Source: Phragmites australis (Eukaryota > Streptophyta > Magnoliopsida > Poales > Poaceae). Taken from it: a stretch of 64,000 bases of DNA. Position 1 is the stretch's first letter, and the number at the start of each line of letters is the position of its first letter. The notes beneath the pieces are model-generated. The model was not told where the DNA came from, searched no databases, and saw only the letters and a program-made list of their open reading frames with translations. Below, in pieces: positions 31,513 through 41,646 of the stretch. Both the position numbers and the translations under genes were made by a program. The stretch covers positions 9,625,501 to 9,689,500 of the forward strand of contig NC_084939.1 of NCBI RefSeq assembly GCF_958298935.1. Reading direction: 5' to 3'.

Positions 31513-34500
31513 TTACAAGGTTGGGCGACAGCGACTTACCCCACGGGGCGAAGCCTTCAGACTGCTCGGGCGGGGAGAAGCCCCCGGCCTTGCTAACCTG
31601 AACCGCGAGCACGACCATCTACGGTAGAAGCGTCGAAGATGCTCGATGTTCCACGGATTCGGGAGTGGCTGTCCTTCCTCCGTCGCCAACCTGAAAGAAC
31701 CTGCCCGGGGGACCGCGATCACGGTGAAGGGACCTTCCCACACAGGGACAACTTATTCATTCCTTCGCGCGACTGGATGCGTCGGAGAACTAGGTCCCCC
31801 ACCTCGAGAGACCGGGCCCGAACATGGCGCAGATGATAACGCCGCAGACTCTGCTGGTACCGAGCCGCCCGGACAGCAGCACGCCGCCGGCGCTCTTCCA
31901 GGTAGTCCACATCGTCGCGCCTTTGATGCTCCTGCTCACCCTCAGAGTATGCATGCACTCGAGGGGAGCCCAGAGTGAGCTCGGAGGGGAGGACTGCTTC
32001 GGCGCCGTAGACGAGGAAGAAAGGAGTCTCCCCGGTGGCGCAGCTTGGCGTAGTCCGATTGGCCCACAGCACGGCTGGCAGCTCGTCTACCCATCCCTTC
32101 CCGTGCTTAGCGAGCACGTTATAGGTCCAGGTTTTGAGGCCCTTCAGAATTTCCGCGTTGGCGCGCTCGACCTGTCCGTTACTCCTAGGATGAGCGACGG
32201 ACGCGAAGCAAAGCTTGATGCCGAGATCTTCGCAATAGTCCCCGAACAAGGCACTAGTGAACTGGGTACCGTTGTCGGTGATGATCCGATTGGGGACGCC
32301 AAAGCGGCTAGTGATGCCGCGGATAAACTGGAGCGCCGTGTTTTTGGTCACCTTGATGACTGGGACCGCCTCCGGCCACTTAGTGAATTTGTCGATAGCG
32401 ACATATAGGTATGCATAGCCCCCAACTGCTCGGGGGAATGGACCCAGAATGTCCAAACCCCAGACCGCGAAAGGCCATGACAGGGGAATGGTATGGAGAG
32501 CCTGAGCTGGCTGGTGAATCTGCTTTGCATGGAACTGGCACGCCCTGCAGCGCCGAACCAGCTCGGAAGCATCCTGGAGAGCTGTAGGCCAGTAGAAACT
32601 TTGCCGGAAGGCTTTCCCGACCAGCGTGTGGAACGATGAATGGCCACCGCACTCGCCCTCGTGGACTTCAGCGAGAAGATCGCCGCCTTCTGCCCGAGAG
32701 ATGCATTTCAGGAGGACACCTCCTGCGCTACGTCGGTAGAGATCCCCATCTACTCTGGCATAGCGTTTGGACTGCCGAGCAACCCTTTCGGCAGACGCCT
32801 CATCCCCAGGTAGGAACTTTTCTTTCAAGTACCCTCGGATGTCAGACATCCACGAGGCATCTTGAGAACATTCGGCGAGCACAGCGCACTCGCCGGACGG
32901 CGGCGCCCTGACGGGGCTTCCCACTGAGGGCACCGCCGGGGTCCCCTGAATTGAGTTCGAGGTTTCCCCTTCATCCTGTTCGGCAGGCAGGACGGAAGGC
33001 CGTGCGAGTCTTTCTTCAAAGACTCCGGCAGGAGCGCGCGCACGTGAGGAGGCCAGGCGAGAGAGCTCGTCGACCGGAGCATTGTCGCGGCGAGGGACAT
33101 GCCGTAATTCGAGGCCGTCGAAGCGTCTCTCGAGCTTTCTGACTGCATCCACGTACGCTGCCATTTGAGGATCCGTGCACTGGTACTCCTTGGAAACCTG
33201 GTTGACGACCAGCTGGGAGTCCCCTTTGACCAGGAGGCGACGAATCCCGAGCCCCACCGCAGCCCGGAGGCCGGCGATGAGACCTTCATACTCCGCCATG
33301 TTGTTGGATGCGCGGAACTGCAACTGTACGACGTACCGGAGCTCTTCACCCGTTGGGGAGGTGAGAACCACTCCGGCCCCTGCGCCTTTCAGCGAGAGGG
33401 AGCCATCGAAGTGCATAACCCAGTACCCGGGCGCGTCGTGCCCAGGATAGGCAGAGATCTCTTCTGGGATGACGCAGGGGACGGGCGTCCATTCTGCCAA
33501 GAAGTCGGAGAGTGCCTGGCTTTTGATTGCCTGGCGACAGACGAAGTGTAAGTCGAACTCCGCCAGCTCGACCGCCCATTTGACAACGCGCCCGGTGCCC
33601 TCCCGGTTCTGGAGAATGGGTCCCAGTGGATAAGTGGTAACCACCGAGATCTTGTGCGCCTGGAAGTAGTGGCGCAGCTTCCGGGAGGCGACGAGCACGG
33701 CATAAAGTAGCTTCTGCGCCTGGGGATACCTTGTCTTGGCCTCCCGGAGGACCTCGCTGACGAAGTACACCGGTCGCTGTACCCGGCGGGCCCGGATGGT
33801 GGCCCCACCCGGGGGGCTGCCACAGCCCCCAGGGTCGGCGGTATGGTCGGGGCTGGCCGGGCACTTGGGCTTGATTCCTTGGCTGGGAAGAGCAGTGTGC
33901 TCGGGCTCGACCCCTTGCCTAGGGGGAGCCGCGAGGATAAGTGAGCGGTCGGGGGCCTCTGGGAGCTGGGACCCAGCACCCGGCCCCGAACATTCGTCGC
34001 GCTCCACCACCAGCACTATGCTCACGACCTGTGGAGTGGCCGAAACATAAAGTAGTAGGGGCTCACCTTGGGAGGGAGCCACCAAAACGGGTGGCGAGGT
34101 AAGGTACTTCTTTAAGTCGCGGAAGGCCTGCTCGGCTTCCGACGTCCAGTCAAAACGACCGGATTTCTTCAAAAGCTTGAAGAGGGGGAGCCCTCGCTCC
34201 CCGAGCTTGGAGATGAAGCGCCCGAGGGCTGCCATGCAGCCGGCGAGGCCCTGGACCTCCTTGAGTCGAACCGGGGGTCGCATCTGCTCGATGGCCTGGA
34301 TCTTCTCCGGATTGACCTCGATTCCTCGGCCAGAGACCAAGAAACCAAGGAGCTTGCCCGCCGGCACCCCGAAGACACATTTCTCCGGGTTGAGCTTGAG
34401 GCGGGTAGAGCGGAGACTGTTGAAAGTCTCGGCAAGGTCCTCGAGCAGGGTGGCGCGGTCTCGGGTTTTGACCACGAGATCGTCGATGTAAGCCTCGACG

Positions 34501-35318
34501 TTGCGGCCAACCTGCGAGTGAAGAGTGATACGAATGGCGCGCTGGAAGGATGATCCAGCGTTGCGCAGGCCGAAAGGCATTGACATGTAGCAATAAGTCC
34601 CCACCGGGGTAGTAAAAGCAGTTTTTTCCTCGTCCCCTACGGCCATGCGAATCTGGTGATACCCAGAGTTTGCATCTAGGAAGCACAAAAGATCACATCC
34701 CGCAGTTGAATCTACGATTTGATCAATGCGAGGTAAGGGGAAGGGATCTTTAGGACAAGCCTTGTTAAGGTCGGTGTAGTCCACGCACATGCGAAGCTTG
34801 CCGTTGGCCTTCGGGACGATGACTGGGTTTGCTAGCCAGTCGGGGTGGAGGACTTCTCGGATGAATCCGGCGTCGAGGAGCTTGCGGACCTGCTCGCGGA
34901 TAAACTCCTGGCGCTCTGGCGCCTGCCGCCGGACCTTCTGCTTCACTGGGCGGGCGTCCGGACGCACAGCCAAGTGATGCTCGATCACCTCCCTAGGGAT
35001 CCCGGGCATGTCGGACGGTTGCCAGGCAAACACGTCCACGTTAGCCCGGAGGAAGGCGACGAGCGCGCTTTCCCATTTGCTGCCCAGGTCACTGCCGATA
35101 CGGACAACCTGGGTAGCGTCTTCGCCCACCTCAACCTCCTTCGTTGGAACAAAGGTGTCGGCGGCGAGTCGGGGTCTGGATGAAGAGGGTCCTGGGCCCC
35201 CTGAAGAGCCATCAACCTCGGCCTGCGCTGAGACCAGAGCCATGTATGATTGTTCGGCGCAGGAGACGGCGCCGCCGGAGTCGGCGATCACGGAGATAGA
35301 GCCTGCGGGGCCGGGCAT
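31513..35318 (-). CDS. Element E pol: reverse transcriptase, RNase H and integrase (near intact)
   Basis: One frame of 1,199 residues starts at ATG 35318 (MPGPAG). RT spans about 150-330 with catalytic YIDD at 277-280. RNase H shows D638, E676 and D700. Integrase has an H893/H897-C924/C927 zinc site and the DDE triad D956, D1015, E1051 with exact D35E spacing. These copy element RNA and insert the cDNA. Near 31745 a one-base shift ends the frame (KVPSP), and the usual C-terminal tail, [18 protein letters not shown] to NIEHLRRFY, continues in another frame to 31513. The catalytic domains look intact. It is separated from gag by broken protease frames, so activity is doubtful without complementation. 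Confidence 0.93.
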
Positions 35319-35553
35319 CTTAACCGTAAGGTTGCACGGCCATCATAAACTTGGCGAGCGCCGGACGCCCGAGGATGGCGTTGTAGGGGAGAGGGAGCTC
35401 CGCAACATCGAAGAGGACGCACTCCGTGCGAAAGTTGTCCCGGCTCCCGAACGTGACAGGCAACTCAACCTGCCCGAGGGGCAGGGAGTGCCCGGGGGTT
35501 ACTCCACAGAAGGGAGTGACGGCTTTAGGCGTCGGGAGGATACTTGCAGCTTC
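35319..35553 (-). pseudogene. Element E protease remainder, frameshifted
   Basis: Between gag and pol the minus strand encodes the second half of retropepsin (VELPVTFGSRDNFRTECVLF, then PYNAILGRPALAKF). It lies in a frame reached only after a T-run (35566-35571, six Ts on the minus strand) adds a base, and a further shift precedes pol. At least two to three indels separate this from gag and pol. They could be real lesions or assembly errors in homopolymers. Confidence 0.75.
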
Positions 35554-37611
35554 TCAAAAAACCTCTTTGGAAAGGAGGTTGAGGCCGGCGCCACCGTCGA
35601 TCAGCACTCTGCCGACCTTGACATTGCAGACAGTGGGGGATACTACCAAAGGTAGCCGTCCCACGGCTGCAGTACTGGAGGGGTGATCAGCCATGCTGAA
35701 CGTGATCAGAGCATCCGACCACCTTAGGGGTCTTGTGGCCTCCTCGCTCGGGGTTGCCGAGCATACTTTGCGTCGCATGACCTTGATGCCACGGCGCGAG
35801 CAGGGTGTGTAAGCGCCCCCGTTGATGAAGGCGACGGTATGCTCGGGCTCCTGGAAGCCGAGCTCGGCGTTGTTGGGGACGACCTCGGCATCGCCTCCTC
35901 CGCGGGACTCGTCGCGCTCCCTCTGGCGCTGCTCTACGAGTCCTTTGACCGTACGACACTCCGTGAGGTCGTGCCATCTGGTCAGGTGTATGGGACACCA
36001 TTTACCTGGCTCGGGCCCCGCGGGAGCGGGGGCCCTCGCTGGAGCAGGAGCTCGGCCAGGGGCCGGGGCTCTTGCTGGAGCTGGCGCCCTAGCCGGTGCC
36101 GGGGCCCTCGCGGGCACAGAGGCCCGAGGAGGAGCCCGAGCAGGGGACCTGACGGGGCGCTGATCGACACCCGGCCGTCGCTCTTGCCGGTGATCGGGCT
36201 CTTGCGGCTCTCTGTGAGCGGGGACTTGGGCTAGCTCAACGGGAGCGGCCTCGCGCTTCCTTCTCTTTTTCTTTTCCCGCTTATCAGAGCGGGAAGAACT
36301 TGGCTGATCGGAAGCGGGGCGAGGAGCATGCCACGCCCTGGCCTCCGCAGCCTTGGCGCACTTATCGGCCAGTGCGAAAAGTTCCGCAGGGGTCTCGATC
36401 TCGTGCGTACCTAGCTTCTCGAGCATCCGCTCATCACGGACGCCCTGCCGGAAAGCAACAATAACAGCATGGGGGGCCACTCGCGGAATAGTGTTGCGAA
36501 CCTGGCTAAAATGCTGTATAAATCGCCGTAGCGTCTCCCCTTCCTGCTGTTGGACGGCGTGGAGGTCGCACTCCAAACCGGGACGTGCGAACGTGCCCTG
36601 AAAGTTGGCCACGAATTGGTGGCACAGGTCATCCCAGGAGCCGATAGATCCTGGGGGTAAGTTCATAAGCCAAGAGCGGGCGGAACCCCTCAAGGCAATA
36701 TGAAAATAGTTTACCATCACCTTTTCGCTGCCTCCGGCCGCTTGGACGGCCGTCGTGTAGATCTGGAGGAACTCGACGGGGTCGATGGACCCGTCGTACT
36801 TCTCCGGCAGCTCGGGGCGGAACTTGGAAGGCCACCTCACCCGGCGGAGCTCGGTGGTGAAGGCACGGCAACCGGTGCCGTACCCCGCAGCACGAGCGGG
36901 GGTTCTCGGTGGCGAGAAGCGGCGAGCCGGGGATCCCCGGTGGTCGTGGGCCGGGAGAGAGGAAGCCTGGTCCTCTGCCCCAACCCCCTGCCGGGTCTCC
37001 CGCTGACGTTCGAGAGTGACTCGGGCATCTTCGTGGCCCCTCCGCTTGTCAAGGTGCAAACGAAGGTCCCGGTCTTCGGACATGGCCAGGGGGACGGCGC
37101 TCCGCCTGGAGACCCCTCGGCCCGTGCGGGTGTTGCCCGCTGAGGAGCCGGCTCTGGCGGCACAGTGCTGAGAAGTGGTGCGAGGACTCCCGGCCTGCAC
37201 CTGGCGACGAGCAGTGCCGACCAAAGCGACGACATCTTGCATCCACCGGCCTTCCGGAGTGTTTGGCGTGGCCTGAACGGGCGGGTGTCTGAGGAGAGCA
37301 TGTGCTGCAAGCAGCGCGCTCCCTGGGCTGGCTTCACTGAAAGCGAGCCTGCGCCGAGATGGCACCCGACGTGGTCCAGAGGCGGACCTGGCGGCCGGGG
37401 TCCCGACCACCTGCTGGGGGTCGGAAAGTATGTCGATAGTGGCGGCGGCGCTGATGGGCCCAGCGCCTTGATCCCCTTGGGCGGGAAAAACCGCGCGCGT
37501 GGATGGCGGCTGCCCCGGGCACGCAGCAGCGACGGGGCTTTCTCGGTCGTGGGGCAGCGCTCCGTTACTGGAAGTGGAGCCGGAACGCTGGAGACGGTGC
37601 CCACCGGCCAT
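35554..37611 (-). CDS. Element E gag with zinc-finger-like motif and protease start
   Basis: The open frame reaches 37641, but ATG 37611 (MAGGHRLQRSGS) is the likely start, giving 685 residues. Counted from 37641, the capsid domain is about 267-440 (KFRPELPEKYDGSIDPVEF, IALRGSARSWLMNLPPGS, FRQGVRDERMLEKL). A basic KREKKKRRKRE follows at 454-464, then an Ala-Arg-Pro repeat (APAPAR) at 500-541 and a short Cys-His motif CPIHLTRWHDLTEC at 549-562. The protease active site IDGGAGLNLL is at 681-690. The frame closes with TGA after KEVF, where the family would continue. It forms particles and binds element RNA. Confidence 0.9.
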   Translation of the reverse strand: MAGGHRLQRSGSTSSNGALPHDRESPVAAACPGQPPSTRAVFPAQGDQGAGPISAAATIDILSDPQQVVGTPAARSASGPRRVPSRRRLAFSEASPGSALLAAHALLRHPPVQATPNTPEGRWMQDVVALVGTARRQVQAGSPRTTSQHCAARAGSSAGNTRTGRGVSRRSAVPLAMSEDRDLRLHLDKRRGHEDARVTLERQRETRQGVGAEDQASSLPAHDHRGSPARRFSPPRTPARAAGYGTGCRAFTTELRRVRWPSKFRPELPEKYDGSIDPVEFLQIYTTAVQAAGGSEKVMVNYFHIALRGSARSWLMNLPPGSIGSWDDLCHQFVANFQGTFARPGLECDLHAVQQQEGETLRRFIQHFSQVRNTIPRVAPHAVIVAFRQGVRDERMLEKLGTHEIETPAELFALADKCAKAAEARAWHAPRPASDQPSSSRSDKREKKKRRKREAAPVELAQVPAHREPQEPDHRQERRPGVDQRPVRSPARAPPRASVPARAPAPARAPAPARAPAPGRAPAPARAPAPAGPEPGKWCPIHLTRWHDLTECRTVKGLVEQRQRERDESRGGGDAEVVPNNAELGFQEPEHTVAFINGGAYTPCSRRGIKVMRRKVCSATPSEEATRPLRWSDALITFSMADHPSSTAAVGRLPLVVSPTVCNVKVGRVLIDGGAGLNLLSKEVF

Positions 37612-37656
37612 CTTTTCCCTGTGGAAAAAAAAGTGAAACAAACAATCCAGGGATAT

Positions 37657-37679
37657 TCCCCCCTACCTGGCGCGTCAGC
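37657..37679 (-). other. Element E primer-binding site region
   Basis: On the minus strand, directly after the LTR end, the sequence reads GCTGACGCGCCAGGTAGGGG. A PBS normally starts TGG; here TGA suggests one changed base. Position and neighbours support the role. Confidence 0.6.
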
Positions 37680-38127
37680 TGTCGGAGAGTGAACTCCTGT
37701 CGCAGGGATCCCGAGAGACCCCTTTTTAGAGATTCGGCCGGGGGGATGATCCTGGAAAAGCTTGTGTGGGAAATAAGCGGGAACGGAAATAAATGCGATG
37801 GCTAGTGGGAGACGATCACCCTAATGCAAGGAAAAGTGGGTACGCCGGGTTTTAGACAGGTTCGGGCCGCACGGAGGCGTAACACCCTACTCCTGTATGA
37901 GCGCTATATTTATCCTTGAAGGGGATTCTTCAAGGAGGTATCTGGTTCTAAGGGGAGAACTGTTTACAAAGAGCTTGAGGCTCTTATGTTCTAGCTTAAC
38001 TTGAGCTGGTTCGAGTGTCTGTCGATCTATCTTTGGCCTGGTTCGCCGGAGATTGTTGGTTGTCTGGTCTCTTGGTCGTCTTGTGGTCGGGGGTTGTCGC
38101 TCTCTCTTTTAGTGTTCTCCATCCTTT

Positions 38128-38138
38128 CCTTTTATAGG
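38128..38138 (-). promoter_or_regulatory. TATA box of element E 5' LTR
   Basis: CCTATAAAAGG on the minus strand is an excellent plant TATA box, duplicated at 25080-25090 in the 3' LTR. A start about 30 bases downstream would initiate the gag-pol RNA. Confidence 0.7.
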
Positions 38139-38632
38139 CGCGCCGACCTCAACATATCCTGAATGGGAAAGAGGGGACGGGAATGCCAAAGTGCCACGGA
38201 GAAAAAGGCGTAATCATTTCCTCTTGGCGAAGTGACAGGGGCGGTGGAGAAATGCGGCGCGCATTCGACCACCAGCTGCTGTGGAAGCCTCTGGGCGCCA
38301 TAAAAGGGGCCCACCGGGCAGCCTCAGAGGTGCCCGGTGCGCCCACCCCGTCTTGTCCTTTCTGACAGGGCGGGGTGGCCGACGGAGAGCTTTGATCCTG
38401 GCAACGTTATCCTGAGGCACCCGGATGAAACGGGACGGGACCCGTGCATTTAATGGACCCACGCCCCCCCCTGCCAGTGCATGGCAGGGTCTGACACTGG
38501 GGCGTGGGCAGCTGAGAATGTCAGGACGTCAGGATGTCAGGCCGCGCGTGCCTATTAAATGCGGCATTGGGCTTTTGACTGGATGACATCCTGACGACGG
38601 GACCCTTCGGGTCGTCGAATGATCTTGCGCGA

Positions 38633-39285
38633 ACCTTCGGGGCACCGAATCCTCGGGGGCTGCCACGTGCAGCCCCGAGCACTCTCTCCCGAGCACTTGA
38701 GTGAGACCTTCGGGGAACCGAGTCCTTGGGGGCTGCCACGTGCAGCCCCGAGCACTCTCTCCCGAGCACTCCGGTGAGACCTTCGGGGAACCGAGTCCTC
38801 GGGGGCTGCCACGTGCAGCCCCGAGCACTCTCTCCCGAGCACTCCGGTGGGACCTTCGGGGAACCGAGTCCTCGGGGGCTGCCACGTGCAGCCCCGAGCA
38901 CTCTCTCCCGAGCACTTCGGTGGGACCTTCGGGGCACCGAGTCCTCGGGGCGCTGCCACGTGCAGCCCCGGGCACTCTCTCCCGAGCACTTCGGTGGGAC
39001 CTTCGGGGCACCGAGTCCTCGGGGGCTGCCACGTGCAGCCCCGAGCACTCTCTCCCGAGCACTTCGGTGGGACCTTCGGGGCACCGAGTCCTCGGGGGCT
39101 GCCACGTGCAGCCCCGAGCACTCTCTCCCGAGCACTTCGGTGGGACCTTCGGGGCACCGAGTCCTCGGGGGCTGCCACGTGCAGCCCCGAGCACTCTCTC
39201 CCGAGCACTTTGGTGGGACCTTCAGGGAACCGAGTCCTCGGGGGCTGTCACGTGCAGCCTCGAGCACTCTCTCCCGAGCACTTCT
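38633..39285 (-). repeat. 73 bp tandem array with G-box/ABRE cores, 9 units (5' LTR)
   Basis: Units start (ACCTTC) at 38633, 38706, 38779, 38852, 38925, 38999, 39072, 39145 and 39218. All nine have CACGTG within the palindrome, giving CACGTGGC or CACGTGAC on the transcribed (minus) sense. Two more units than the partner LTR show slippage or unequal exchange since or during insertion. Confidence 0.94.
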
Positions 39286-41646
39286 TTCTTGGCATCGGGC
39301 TCTGCGGATCATCGGGGAACTAGGGCGCTCGGGAACCAGAGGCGGCGGCCCCAAACACCTTCTCCCGGGACTTAGCTTCTTCCTACCTTGCGGGGTGGTG
39401 ACACGTGGCGGATGGCCGGCCTGGTTTCGGGACTTAGGGACCCCTGGTTCTGAATACACCGACAATGCTCATGACCGAGAGCGCGATATTTTGAAATATT
39501 TTTACACCATGCAGGGGTACTCCTTTACCTACACGACTTGAGAACCATACAGCTTGCATGACCACACAGATCCATACAAAGGGGTACTCATGTCAACCTT
39601 TTCCAATAAGCCTCGACCATTTGATCATGCGCTGATAGGTGCGGGGGTCATTCAGAACTACTCCCGGAGCAAACTAGATACCCCAACTGGCCACATGCCT
39701 GACACCATCAACCCGCACGCCAAAAAGTCATTGCTACAAAGTTAATTAGCTTATTGTTCCCATATGCGACATGTATCAAGCACGAAAAGTGCTAAAGCCA
39801 ACTGCAACAATGATTGGTGCTTAAACGATGTAAGCGGTCTATGATATCCGGGTTCCTCTCCCGACCTATCCAGGGGAACTCCGGACAGGACAAACACCCC
39901 TAACACCGCCCACATCTTGTCTCATCCTCACCACTCATCCAACCAACATCATCAACCCAACATTGTGATCAATGTGCAAGTAATTAAAGCCTATGCTCGT
40001 GAACGATGAAACATTTCACCGCTCGACTTCTACCAAGGACCTAAGCACTTGCTAAGCATCACGAATAACATTTTAAGTTTGATAAAACCATATTAAACCC
40101 AGGCTATAAGGATACGGATCAACAATTAATCAAGACAGGAGAATTAGTGCATCAACATAAGTTCTACCCATCACAAACCCAACATCGACTCGAACTCATG
40201 CATAACATACATAAAGCGTAATTTATCACTTTAGACACATATGATCTAAAGTACTGGGAGAAATATGCTTAGATGCTTGCCTTGCTCCTCTATCGGCTGC
40301 CTGACGCTACCCGCACACAACTCGCAGAAGTGGGGTGCCTCGGTGTCACCCTCGCTCGCCTAGACCGTCTGCTCAATGTTTTCTAAAAGAACCACGGATG
40401 CAATGCATAAATAGGAAAACAAAGGAAAAGTACATAAATGATGCATGCTCAAGTAATAGTGGAGTGCTGAGACTCAAAAACATTCGCAAAAGACTGCTAA
40501 GGGACTAGGGCTTCGAAGCTTGAAACCCCGGACAAGCTAACTTAAAGTGCACCAAGCCTTCAGTGGTTGGCGCTCAAACCAGCCCCGGGATGGCGGTCAG
40601 GCCAGCAACCAGCAAAGAGTTTTAGGGGCTGACGGTCGAACCGATGTTAATCCGGCGGTCAGACCGCCCACCAACGGTCAGACCGGCCCTAGCGGCAGTC
40701 TGATCCCTGTATAGAGCCCTCACTTCGGACCTTCCAGTCCCAATTAGCAGTCAGACCGGCCCTAGCGGCGGTCAGACTGCCAGGCCTTGCCGGCAGCGAC
40801 TTTGTGGGGTCACCGCCGGCGAGAACTTTGGGGAGACTCTAGACCATGGAGGGTACCTAAATGCTCTATGTGACTAGTGGAGTGTTTCTAAAGTGATTTA
40901 GAATACCTTCACCGAGCTAAACTCAAAATACCCCATGAATTGGACCTAGGCTAGGTTGAGTTTTGGGCCTAAACGACACAAGGGGGGTCGAATCAAGCTC
41001 GAAAACAACCAAAAAATTGTAGCAAAAGCCTAAGCTTTCTAGCAGATGGGTTTTCTTCAGGAAGGCTTCAATTTGCGGATCGACTCCCGGAGTGGTGGTG
41101 GAGCTTGAGATGAACGACGGGTCTTTGGCAAGGGAGAAGAAGGGGAGATACTTGGGGAAGTCCTTCAAGAGCTCGTGAGAGTCCCCTCTTACGATTTCCG
41201 GCCTTCGAATGCGACAAAATGGAAATCCCTATCTTACTAGGGCTTGATGGAGAGTGAGAGAGAGAGAGAGTGAGTGAAATGAGAGAGTGAGAGGGAGAGA
41301 GTGAAATCGACCACTTTAACCCAAGCCTCTGTGTGCTGGTGGTCAGACCGTGGGGAGATCCACGTGGCTGCCCTGTGGCAGCACAGCTAGCGGTCATACC
41401 GCGGGTGATCCCGATTAGACCGCGAGAGGGGTTTTGTGCGGAATCTTTCTAAGTATTCTTGTTTTCTATTTCCTTTCTTCTCCAAAGGATCTAGGGCTTT
41501 TCTTGGGAGCTCTAAACCATCTCTAGGGTGTTTGAAACACCTTCGAATTGAGCTTGTCGGACAATTACGTAACAACACATGTGATAACACATGCGATAAT
41601 GGCTATGTCATGGTTAATTATAGCTTATCATTTTTGGGGCGTGACA

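Larger units (their letters stand above)
24632..39464 (-). mobile_element. Element E: young Tat-lineage gypsy with antisense gene and ABRE arrays in its LTRs
   Basis: LTRs 24632-26255 and 37680-39464 are nearly identical apart from repeat number. The flanks are ATGCT (24627-24631) and ATGCT (39465-39469), a perfect 5 bp target duplication. The PBS region adjoins the right LTR and the purine tract (inverse of TTAGCCCCCGGGCCCG) the left, so it reads on the minus strand: gag, protease, RT, RNase H, integrase. An antisense gene occupies 26777-30235. It is the youngest layer of the nest. Confidence 0.95.
37680..39464 (-). repeat. Element E 5' LTR
   Basis: 1,785 bp with the same ends as 24632-26255. 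In transcription sense (minus) the 73 bp array comes first, then the TATA box CCTATAAAAGG at 38128-38138, so the array lies in U3 about 0.5 kb upstream of the likely transcription start. Confidence 0.95.
23848..41646 (-). mobile_element. Element G: LTR (probably solo, about 3.0 kb) inserted in element D, host of element E
   Basis: The insert is bounded by TCGAT (23843-23847) and TCGAT (41647-41651). Its right end, read inversely, starts TGTCACGCCCCAAAAATG, a typical LTR start, so it is on the minus strand; the left end reads TATGAGG. Without element E it is about 2.97 kb, non-coding, consistent with one LTR left after recombination. The piece 39465-41646 contains GGTCAGACCGG-type repeats (40560-40800) and a GAGA/GTGA-rich run (41250-41310). 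The piece 23848-24631 is featureless. Confidence 0.72.

Noticed and set aside
38633..39285. CRISPR-like pattern of regular repeats
   Set aside because: Units are contiguous 73 bp repeats without unique spacers, inside an LTR of a plant retrotransposon.
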